Assembly (NCBI RefSeq): GCF_024172095.1
Contig: NZ_JAMZDX010000001.1
Coordinates: forward strand, 772,001 to 836,000
DNA: 64,000 bases
Source of the DNA: Kitasatospora cinereorecta
GTDB lineage: Bacteria > Actinomycetota > Actinomycetes > Streptomycetales > Streptomycetaceae
Direction of reading: 5' to 3'
The notes under the pieces were generated by a model. The model was not told the DNA's origin. It worked only from the letters and a program-made list of their open reading frames with translations, and made no database searches. Position 1 is the first letter of the stretch. Every line of letters starts with the position of its first letter. Below are positions 53,389 to 61,138 of this stretch, piece by piece. The translations under genes and the position numbers were made by a program.

Positions 53389-55677
53389 ATGGCGACCGAT
53401 CTGCCGCTGCGCGAGAACGACGACATCCAGGGGGACGTCCTCGCCGGCTTCAAGAAGGACCACACGGTCCTGCTCTTCCTCACCTTCGAGGACCCGGTCA
53501 AGGCCCGCGGCTGGCTGCGCCGGCTCACCCCGAGGATCGCCACCACCCGGCAGGTGGCGGCCTTCAACAAGGCGTACAGCGAGGCGCGCAAGCGCTCCGG
53601 CGGCGATCCCACCGGTCTGCGGGCGACCTGGCTGGGCGTCGGCCTCACCTATCCGGGGCTGGCGGCGCTGATCGACCGGGAGCCGTACCCGCCCGTCCCG
53701 GCCGAGCGGGACGACACCCTGCGCGCCTTCCAGCAGGGGCCGGTGGCCCGGGCCGGGATCCTCGGCGACGAGGGCGACAGCCACCCCAGCACCTGGATCT
53801 TCGGCAACAACCGCACCGAGGAGTCGCTGCACGCGGTGCTCACCGTCGCCGCCGACACCGTCGAGGACCTGCAGGCCGAGCTGACCGCGCAGCGCGAGGC
53901 GGCGGCCCAGTGCGGGGTGTCGATCGTCTTCCAGCAGAACTGCGCCACCCTGCCCGGCAGTCGCCGCGGCAAGGAGCACTTCGGCTTCAAGGACGGCGTC
54001 AGCGAGCCCGGCGTCCGGGGCTTCGACGAGCCCGACCCGCTGCGCGAGGAGTGGGTCAGGGACCACCCCGGCACCCGGCTGATCCCGGCCGGGGAGTTCG
54101 TCGTCGGACACCCGAGGGTGGAACCGGGCGTCATGCCGCCGACCGCGGCGCCGTGGGCGCACAACGGCTCCTTCCAGGTGGTCCGGCGGCTCGCCCAGGA
54201 CGTGCCGGGCTGGTGGGCCCAGCTCGCCCGGACGCTGCCGGTCCTGAAGGAGCGCAAGGCCGTTCCGCAGGACGCCACGGTGGAGTGGCTGGCCGCGCGG
54301 GTGGTGGGCCGGTGGCGCTCGGGGACACCGGTGGCCAAGTGCCCGCACGCCGACACGCCGTTCAACACGGTCGCCGCCAACGACAACGAGATCAGCTTCC
54401 GGGACGACCCGGACGGGCACACCACCCCGCTCTTCTCCCACCTGCGCAAGACCAACCCGCGGGACGGGCTCCGGGAGGCGTCCGGCGAGCCCCCGCTGCC
54501 GGAGAACCCGGTGATGGACCGCCGCCGGATCATGCGCCGCGGCAGCCCGTACGGCCACCCGTTCGACCCGGCCGCCGAGGGTCCGGGCGGGCCGGACGCC
54601 CCGCGCGGGCTGCTCTTCGTCTCCTACCAGGCCGACCTGGTCACCCAGTTCGAGTTCATCCAGAACATGTGGATGGACAGCCCGGGCTTCCCGCCGGGCC
54701 GCAAGGCACCCGAGGGCCGTCCGCCCAGCCCCGGCCCGGACGCGATGGTCGGCGCCGACGGCACGGTGTACTGGGAGCACGCCGACGGCGAGCCGGTCGA
54801 GCTGGAGTTCCGGCGCTTCGTGCGGACCGAGGGCGCCGTGTACGCCTTCGCCCCGTCGATCACCGTGCTCCGGGCGCTCGGCGACGGCGTGCTGCCCGGG
54901 GAGGACACGACCGAGCCCGGTCGCCCGGTCGACACCTTCCTGCCCGTCCCGGACCGCCAGCGGGACGCCGGCAAGAGCTGGTACTGGGCCTTCCGCACGG
55001 TCGGCGGCAAGCAGGTGTTCCGGGTGGTGTCGATCGCCGACGGCAGCGAGCACACCGACGTCCGGGAGGTGGACGACCGGCCGGTCGACGAGTGGGACTC
55101 CTTCGCCGGGATCCACCGGGTCGACCTGCTGCTGCCCTTCCCGGACGGACAGCGGGTGGACGGCAAGACCTGGTACTGGCTGTTCCACACCCGCACCGAC
55201 GGGCGCCAGGTGTACCGGGTGGTCTCGATCGCGGACGGCAGCGCGCACGAGGACGTCAAGGAGCGGGACGACGCCGACCTGACCGCCTGGCGCTCGCTGG
55301 CCGGCGCCGGCCGGATCGACGTGGTGCTGCCGGTGCCGGACCTGCAGCGGGTCGGCGGGAAGAGCTACTACTGGGTCTTCCACTCCCGGGAGGGGGAGCA
55401 GCTCTACCGGGTGGTCTCGATCGCCGACGGCACGCGCCACGAGGACGTCCTGGAGGTGCCGGACCGGCGGATCTCCGAGTGGGACTCCTTCGCCGGCATC
55501 ACCCGGATCACCGAGATCCTGCCGGTGCCGGACCGGCAGCGGGTGGACGGCGTGTCCGCCTACTGGGTGTTCCACGGCGACGACTACCGGATCGTCACCG
55601 TCGACGACGGCAGCGCGCACGAGGACCGGATCGTGGTCGGGGACCGTCCGGTCACCCGGTGGAACTCGCTGGCCTGA
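53389..55677 (+). CDS. DyP-type peroxidase with four C-terminal 64-residue repeats
   Basis: 762 residues. Residues about 1-505 are a Dyp-type haem peroxidase: FGFKDGVSEPG with distal Asp202 (the GxxDG motif) and the proximal His351 in LFSHLRKTNPRDG, then LLFVSYQADLVTQFEFIQNMWM. No signal peptide. Residues 514-762 are four tandem repeats beginning at 514, 578, 643 and 707, each with LPxPDxQRxxGKxxYWxFH and YRVVSIADGxxHEDV...EWDSFAGI. ATG 53389 follows GGAGGG. It uses H2O2; physiological substrate unknown. Convergent with the next ABC exporter. Confidence 0.93.
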   Translation: MATDLPLRENDDIQGDVLAGFKKDHTVLLFLTFEDPVKARGWLRRLTPRIATTRQVAAFNKAYSEARKRSGGDPTGLRATWLGVGLTYPGLAALIDREPYPPVPAERDDTLRAFQQGPVARAGILGDEGDSHPSTWIFGNNRTEESLHAVLTVAADTVEDLQAELTAQREAAAQCGVSIVFQQNCATLPGSRRGKEHFGFKDGVSEPGVRGFDEPDPLREEWVRDHPGTRLIPAGEFVVGHPRVEPGVMPPTAAPWAHNGSFQVVRRLAQDVPGWWAQLARTLPVLKERKAVPQDATVEWLAARVVGRWRSGTPVAKCPHADTPFNTVAANDNEISFRDDPDGHTTPLFSHLRKTNPRDGLREASGEPPLPENPVMDRRRIMRRGSPYGHPFDPAAEGPGGPDAPRGLLFVSYQADLVTQFEFIQNMWMDSPGFPPGRKAPEGRPPSPGPDAMVGADGTVYWEHADGEPVELEFRRFVRTEGAVYAFAPSITVLRALGDGVLPGEDTTEPGRPVDTFLPVPDRQRDAGKSWYWAFRTVGGKQVFRVVSIADGSEHTDVREVDDRPVDEWDSFAGIHRVDLLLPFPDGQRVDGKTWYWLFHTRTDGRQVYRVVSIADGSAHEDVKERDDADLTAWRSLAGAGRIDVVLPVPDLQRVGGKSYYWVFHSREGEQLYRVVSIADGTRHEDVLEVPDRRISEWDSFAGITRITEILPVPDRQRVDGVSAYWVFHGDDYRIVTVDDGSAHEDRIVVGDRPVTRWNSLA
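54928..55674 (+). repeat. four in-frame tandem repeats inside the DyP gene
   Basis: Units begin at 54928 (residue 514), 55120 (578), 55315 (643) and 55507 (707, shortened). Shared pattern: (I/V)(D/T)xxLPxPDxQRxxGK-(S/T)-Y-Y-WxFH..., then YRVVSIADG(S/T)xHEDV, then RxxxEWDSFAGI. Spacing is 64-65 residues. Four units suggest a four-bladed propeller, as in hemopexin domains, although the units are longer. Not a known repeat that I recognise with certainty. Confidence 0.85.
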
Positions 55678-55688
55678 GAGCCGTGGAG

Positions 55689-55728
55689 CCGTCCGGCCCG
55701 GGCCCCGTGCGGGACCCGGGCCGGACGG
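55689..55728. terminator. bidirectional hairpin terminator
   Basis: CCGTCCGGCCCGGG (55689-55702) pairs exactly with 55715-55728. It lies between the convergent ends of the DyP gene and the ABC exporter. Confidence 0.85.
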
Positions 55729-55743
55729 CGGTCGTACCGGCGG

Positions 55744-57603
55744 TCAGACCAGGCTGTCGCGCCAGGTCCGGTGCAGGGCGGCGAAGCGGCCGGTGCCGGC
55801 GATCAGCTCGGCCGGGGTGCCGTCCTCGACCACCCGGCCCAGGTCCATCACCAGGACCCGGTCGGCGATCTCCACGGTGGACAGCCGGTGGGCGATGATC
55901 ACCGCGGTCCGGCCGGCCAGGACGGTCCGCATGGCGCGCTGCACCGCCTGCTCGCCGGGCACGTCCAGCGAGGAGGTGGCCTCGTCCAGGATCAGCACCG
56001 CCGGGTCGGCCAGCAGGGCGCGGGCGAAGGCGACCAGCTGGCGCTGGCCGGCCGAGATCCGGCCGCCGCGCTTGCGCACGTCGGTGTCGTAGCCGTCCGG
56101 CAGCTCGGCGATGAACTCGTGCGCGCCGATCGCCCTCGCCGCCGCCTCCACCTCCGCCCGGGTGGCGTCGGGCTTGCCGATGGCGATGTTCTCGGCGACC
56201 GTCCCGGAGAACAGGAACGACTCCTGGGTCACCATCACCACGTTGCGCCGCAGCTCGGGGGTGGCGAGGTCGCGCAGGTCGACGCCGTCCAGGGCGACCC
56301 GGCCGTCGGTCGGGTCGTAGAACCGGGCCAGCAGCTTGGCCAGGGTGGACTTGCCCGCACCGGTGGCGCCGACCACGGCGACGGTCTGCCCGGCCGGCAG
56401 CACCAGGTCGAAGGCGGGCAGCACCTCCTTGCCGTTCCGGTACGCGAAGCGCACCCCGTCGAAGCCCACGTCGCGGCCCTTGCCGGCGGCGGCCGGCAGC
56501 TCGACCGGCTCGGCCGGCTCGGCGACGCTGGGCTCGTGGGCGAGCAGGCCGGCCATCTTCTCCAGCGCGGCCGCGGCCGACTGGTAGCTGTTCAGGAACA
56601 TGGCCAGCTGGTCGATCGGGTCGTACAGCCGGCGCAGGTACAGCACGAAGGCGGTGAGCACGCCGAGCGCCAGGCTGCCGTCGGTGACCAGGTAGGCGCC
56701 GACCAGGACCACGCCGGTGATCCAGACGTTGGCCGTGGTCCGGGACAGGCCCACGTACCGGGCCATCTCCAGCAGGCCGTCCGCGGTGGCGTCGGCGGAC
56801 TGCCGGTTGACGGCGCCGAAGGCGCGCTCGTTGGCGGCCTCGCGGCGGAACGCCTGGACCGGGCGGATGCCGTTCATGGTCTCGGTGAACCGGACGATCA
56901 GCGCGGCCACCGCCGTCCGGGAGCGCCGGTACACCTTCTGCGAGCGGCGCCGGAAGGAGCGGACGATCAGGTACATCGGCAGGAAGGACACCAGTGCGGC
57001 CAGGCCGAGCCGCCAGTCCATCCACAGCAGCACCACGGTGATGTAGCAGACCGACAGAGCCACCATCAGCAGCTCCTGCAGGCCCTCGGCGAGCAGTTCG
57101 CGCAGCGCGTCCACGTCGCTGGTGGCGCGGGAGATGATCCGGCCGGAGGTGTAGCGCTCGTGGAAGTCCAGGCTGAGCCGCTGGGCGTGCCGGAAGATCC
57201 GGCCACGGAGGTCGAGCAGGATGTCCTGGTTGATCCGGCCGCTGAGCCGGATGAAGGCGCGCTGCAGCAGGGTGGCGACCAGCGCGCAGCCCAGGTACGC
57301 GGCGGTGACCGCGATCAGCGGGCCGCTGTCGTGGTCGCGCAGCGCCGGGATGCCGCGGTCCATGGCGACGGCGACCAGCAGCGGGCCGGACTGCATGGCG
57401 GCCTGCTGGATCAGGATCAGCAGCACCGCGACGGTGATCCGGCGGCGGTGCGGGCCGAGCAGCTGTCCGAGCAGCGCCCGGGCCGCGCCGGGCGGGACGG
57501 GGATGTCCTCGTCCTCGGCGGCGGCCAGGGCGGCCTGCGTGTCGGCTTCGGGCGGGGGCAGCTCGTCCTCGGCGGGCGTGGCCGGTTGGACGGTGGTGGT
57601 CAT
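55744..57603 (-). CDS. ABC exporter half-transporter (second subunit)
   Basis: 619 residues: acidic N-terminus, six membrane helices (about 55-345), ATPase domain. Walker A GATGAGKST (412-420), Walker B VLILDEATSSLD (Glu541) and H-loop IIAHRLSTV are intact; the signature is ISAGQRQ (516-522), one residue off canonical. Partner of 57600-59468, overlapping by ATGA. Heterodimeric exporters of this type handle lipids or drugs; substrate unknown. Confidence 0.93.
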   Translation of the reverse strand: MTTTVQPATPAEDELPPPEADTQAALAAAEDEDIPVPPGAARALLGQLLGPHRRRITVAVLLILIQQAAMQSGPLLVAVAMDRGIPALRDHDSGPLIAVTAAYLGCALVATLLQRAFIRLSGRINQDILLDLRGRIFRHAQRLSLDFHERYTSGRIISRATSDVDALRELLAEGLQELLMVALSVCYITVVLLWMDWRLGLAALVSFLPMYLIVRSFRRRSQKVYRRSRTAVAALIVRFTETMNGIRPVQAFRREAANERAFGAVNRQSADATADGLLEMARYVGLSRTTANVWITGVVLVGAYLVTDGSLALGVLTAFVLYLRRLYDPIDQLAMFLNSYQSAAAALEKMAGLLAHEPSVAEPAEPVELPAAAGKGRDVGFDGVRFAYRNGKEVLPAFDLVLPAGQTVAVVGATGAGKSTLAKLLARFYDPTDGRVALDGVDLRDLATPELRRNVVMVTQESFLFSGTVAENIAIGKPDATRAEVEAAARAIGAHEFIAELPDGYDTDVRKRGGRISAGQRQLVAFARALLADPAVLILDEATSSLDVPGEQAVQRAMRTVLAGRTAVIIAHRLSTVEIADRVLVMDLGRVVEDGTPAELIAGTGRFAALHRTWRDSLV

Positions 57604-59468
57604 CGCGGGAGGGACCCTTCCAGCTCGGGGGCGGCCTCGCCGGACATCAGCGCCCGGTAGGCCGGGGAGCTGTGCAGCAGCTCCTGGTGCGTGCCGACCG
57701 CCTCGATCCGGCCGTCGGCGAGGAGGGCGACGCGGTCGGCCAGCAGCACGGTGGACGGGCGGTGGGCGACCACCAGCGCGGTGGTGGAGGCCAGCACCGT
57801 GCGCAGCGCCTGCTCGACCAGCGCCTCGGTGTGCACGTCCAGCGCCGAGAGCGGGTCGTCCAGCACCAGGAACCGCGGGTCGCCGACCACCGCGCGGGCC
57901 AGCGCGAGGCGCTGGCGCTGGCCGCCGGACAGGCTCAGGCCCTGCTCGCCGACCTGGGTGTCGGCCCCCTCCGGCAGGCCCGCGACGAAGCCGGCCTGGG
58001 CGGTGGCGAGCGCGGTGGCCAGCCGCTCCTCGTCGGCCTCGGGCGCGCCCATCAGGACGTTCTCCCGGACGCTGGCGGAGAACAGCGTCGGCTCCTCGAA
58101 GGCGACCGAGACCAGCTCGCGCAGCCGGAGCCGGGACAGGTCGCGGATGTCGGTGCCGTCCAGGGTGATCGAGCCGGCGGTCGCCTCGTACAGCCGGGGG
58201 ATCAGCGCGGTGAGGGTGGTCTTGCCGCAGCCGGTGGCGCCGACCAGGGCCATCGTCTCGCCGGGGCGGACGTGCAGGTCGATCCCGGTCAGCAGGTCGG
58301 GCGTGCCCTCGGGCGCGTCCGGGTAGCGGAACCGGACGCCGGTGAACCGGATGCCCGGGTCGTCGGCGGCCGGGGCGCCGGAGGGGGCTCCCTCAGCGGC
58401 GGCGAGTGAGGAAGGCTCGGGCTCGTCCATCACCTCGAAGAAGCGGTTGGCGGCGCTGCCGGCCTCGGCGGCGAAGCCGAGCAGCCAGCCGAGCGACTCC
58501 ACCGGCCAGCGCAGCGCCAGCGCGGTGGACAGGAAGGCGACCAGGGTGCCGGCCGACATCCCGTCCTCGGCCACCTGCCAGGCGCCGACCGCCAGCGCGC
58601 AGCCGAGCGCCAGCTCCGGCAGGCCGACGATCACCGCCCAGAGGTTGGCCAGCAGCCCGGCCTTGCGCAGCTCGGTGGTGCGCAGCTCGCCGCTGTGCTG
58701 GCGGAACTCCTCGGCCATGCTGCGGTGCCGGCCGAAGGCCTTGAGGATCCGGATGCCGAGGATGGACTCCTCGACCACGGTGGCCAGGTCGCCGTTCTGG
58801 TCCTGGGCCATACGGGAGGCGGTCTGGTAGTTGCCCTCGAACCGGCGGGTGTAGAGGATCAGTGGCACCGCCGGCACCAGGGTGATCAGCGCGAGCCGCC
58901 AGTCCAGGGTGAACATCAGCACGGTGCCGGTGACGAAGACCGTCGAGTTGACGATCAGGAAGACCAGCGGGAAGACGAAGAACAGCCGCATCACGAACAT
59001 GTCCGAGGTCGCCCGCGAGAGCAGCTGGCCGGAGGGCCAGCGGTCGTGGAAGGAGACCGGCAGCCGCTGCAGCTTGGCGTAGAGGTCGCCGCGCATCGCG
59101 GTCTCCACCCCGGCCATCGGACGGGCCAGGATCACCCGGCGGGTGTAGAACAGTGCGGCCTCGGCCAGGCCGAGCACCAGCAGCAGCCCGATGAGCGGCC
59201 GCAGCGCGGCCAGGTCGTGGTGGGCGATCGGGCCGTCCACGATCCGGCGCAGCACCATGGGCACCGCGAGCACGCTGAGCGAGGCCAGCCCGGCGGCGGC
59301 GACGGAGCCGGCGATCCGCCAGCGGGCCACCCGGGCGTACGGCCACAGCCGGAGCAGCGCCCGCACGGTGGAGTGACGTGCGGGGGGTGATTCCGGTGGG
59401 TGTTCGGTTGACGCTCCGTCGGCGTCCGCGGGGGTGGGCGGGGCGGCGGGGTTCTGGTTCTCGGCCAT
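57600..59468 (-). CDS. ABC exporter half-transporter (first subunit, non-canonical catalytic Asp)
   Basis: 622 residues. Pro-rich N-terminus, six membrane helices (about 50-335), ATPase domain. Walker A GATGCGKTT (410-418) and signature LSLSGGQRQ (511-519) are canonical, but Walker B ends LVLDDPLSALD with Asp538 in place of the catalytic Glu, as in the degenerate site of heterodimeric exporters such as TM287/288. ATG 59468 gives MAENQNP; TACCCT lies seven bases upstream, so a leaderless mRNA is likely. The frame is open ten codons further. Confidence 0.92.
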   Translation of the reverse strand: MAENQNPAAPPTPADADGASTEHPPESPPARHSTVRALLRLWPYARVARWRIAGSVAAAGLASLSVLAVPMVLRRIVDGPIAHHDLAALRPLIGLLLVLGLAEAALFYTRRVILARPMAGVETAMRGDLYAKLQRLPVSFHDRWPSGQLLSRATSDMFVMRLFFVFPLVFLIVNSTVFVTGTVLMFTLDWRLALITLVPAVPLILYTRRFEGNYQTASRMAQDQNGDLATVVEESILGIRILKAFGRHRSMAEEFRQHSGELRTTELRKAGLLANLWAVIVGLPELALGCALAVGAWQVAEDGMSAGTLVAFLSTALALRWPVESLGWLLGFAAEAGSAANRFFEVMDEPEPSSLAAAEGAPSGAPAADDPGIRFTGVRFRYPDAPEGTPDLLTGIDLHVRPGETMALVGATGCGKTTLTALIPRLYEATAGSITLDGTDIRDLSRLRLRELVSVAFEEPTLFSASVRENVLMGAPEADEERLATALATAQAGFVAGLPEGADTQVGEQGLSLSGGQRQRLALARAVVGDPRFLVLDDPLSALDVHTEALVEQALRTVLASTTALVVAHRPSTVLLADRVALLADGRIEAVGTHQELLHSSPAYRALMSGEAAPELEGSLPR

Positions 59469-59702
59469 CGCGGAGAGGGTAGGACGAGTCCGCGACATTT
59501 CTCACCAGGTTTTATGCCCCTGTCGGCGAGAACCGGCCAGCCCGGCCCCACGGGCGCGTGCGCGTGCGAACGGCGCGCACCGGCGCACCGCGGCCCGGTT
59601 GCGCCTCGGGCGCCCCTTGCGTACCACCGGTCCCGGCGCGATTCCATCTGTACCGAAACGGATCAGTGACGAAGCCGATCACCGGAGCACCAGGAGAGAC
59701 GC

Positions 59703-61121
59703 ATGACGGTCGAGACCGAGCCCGCGCCCGGGACCCACGTCGAGGTACGCGCGCAGCTCAGCCTCAGCACGGTCGCGGCGAGGAACCTCGCCACCACGAC
59801 CAAGTCCAAGCCCCAGATGCAGGAGATCAGCTCCCGCTGGCTGCTGCGCAAGCTCCCCTGGGTGCACGTCAAGGCCGGCACGTACCGGGTCAACCGGCGC
59901 CTCAGCCACGCGGTCGGGCGGGGCCGGGTCGGCTTCGTCAAGACCGGCCGCGAGGTCAGGGTGGTCGCGCCCACCCTGTGCGAGCTGCCGGTGCTGCGCG
60001 GCTTCGTCGACGACGGCGTGCTCGGCGAGCTGGCCGGCCGCTTCGTCCAGCGCGACGTCGCCGCAGGCCAGGTGCTGGTAGAGGAGGGCGCCGAGATCTC
60101 CGAGGTGTTCCTGATCGCCCACGGCAAGCTGGAGCGGATCGGCACCGGCAAGTACGGCGACACCACGGTCCTCGCCGTGCACGCCGACGGCGAGCCGATC
60201 GGCGACGAGGCGCTGACCGTCGAGGACAACCGCTGGCCCTACAGCGTCCGGGCGGTCACCGCCGGCACCGTGCTGACCCTTTCCTGGTCGGCGTTCCGGG
60301 AGCTGGCGGGGCGCTCCCCGGCGCTGCGCGCCCAGATCGACCGCTACGTCGAGGGCGTCCGGCACCCGCAGAACGCGCACGGCGAGGCCGAGATCGGGAT
60401 GTCCGCCGGGCACGAGGGCGAGTACGCGCTGCCCAGCACCTTCGTGGACTACGAGCTGGCGCCGCGCGAGTACGAGCTGAGCGTCGCCCAGACCGTGCTG
60501 CGGGTGCACAGCCGGGTCGCCGACCTGTTCAACCACCCGATGAACCAGACCGAGGAGCAGCTGAAGCTCACCGTCGAGGCGCTGCGCGAGCGCCAGGAGC
60601 ACGAGCTGGTCAACAACCAGGACTTCGGGCTGCTCGCCAACTGCGCCTTCGACCAGCGGATCCAGACCCACTCCGGCCCGCCCACCCCGGACGACCTGGA
60701 CGAGCTGCTCGCGATGCGCCGCGACACCGACGCGATCTTCGCCCACCCGAAGGCGATCGCCGCGTTCGGCCGCGAGTGCAACCGGCGCGGGGTCTACTTC
60801 TCCACCGCCGAGTTCGGCGGCCACCACGTGCCCGCCTGGCGGGGCGTCCCGATCTACCCCTGCGGCAAGATCCCGGTGGTCGGCGGCCACTCGACCTCGA
60901 TGATCGCGATGCGCACCGGCGAGGACAACCAGGGCGTGGTCGGGCTGACCCAGATCGGCATCCCGGACGAGGTCGAGCCCGGCCTCAACGTCCGCTTCAT
61001 GGGCATCGACGACAAGGCGGTCGTCAACTACCTGGTCTCCACGTACTACTCCGCCGCGATCCTGGTGCCGGACGCCATCGGCGTGCTGGAGAACGTCGAG
61101 ATCTCCCGCCCGCGCGGCTGA
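59703..61121 (+). CDS. family 2B encapsulin shell protein (cyclic-nucleotide-binding-domain insert)
   Basis: 472 residues. Encapsulins of family 2 form HK97-fold protein nanocompartments around enzyme cargo. An N-terminal arm and start of the capsid fold (about 1-90: [46 protein letters not shown]) is interrupted by a cNMP-binding-like domain (about 95-225: [49 protein letters not shown]). The rest is the shell: [53 protein letters not shown] [47 protein letters not shown] precedes ATG 59703. No terpene cyclase, prenyltransferase or desulfurase cargo gene is adjacent. Confidence 0.9.
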   Translation: MTVETEPAPGTHVEVRAQLSLSTVAARNLATTTKSKPQMQEISSRWLLRKLPWVHVKAGTYRVNRRLSHAVGRGRVGFVKTGREVRVVAPTLCELPVLRGFVDDGVLGELAGRFVQRDVAAGQVLVEEGAEISEVFLIAHGKLERIGTGKYGDTTVLAVHADGEPIGDEALTVEDNRWPYSVRAVTAGTVLTLSWSAFRELAGRSPALRAQIDRYVEGVRHPQNAHGEAEIGMSAGHEGEYALPSTFVDYELAPREYELSVAQTVLRVHSRVADLFNHPMNQTEEQLKLTVEALRERQEHELVNNQDFGLLANCAFDQRIQTHSGPPTPDDLDELLAMRRDTDAIFAHPKAIAAFGRECNRRGVYFSTAEFGGHHVPAWRGVPIYPCGKIPVVGGHSTSMIAMRTGEDNQGVVGLTQIGIPDEVEPGLNVRFMGIDDKAVVNYLVSTYYSAAILVPDAIGVLENVEISRPRG

Positions 61122-61138
61122 CCCCGGCCCCCGCCCCG

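Noticed and set aside
54928..55674. Possible assembly duplication in the DyP gene
   Set aside because: The four units differ at many positions in DNA and protein while preserving key residues, as expected for an evolved repeat domain.
59703..61121. Annotation as a Crp/Fnr-type transcription factor
   Set aside because: There is a cNMP-binding-like domain, but no helix-turn-helix; the long C-terminal part is the HK97-type family 2 encapsulin shell.
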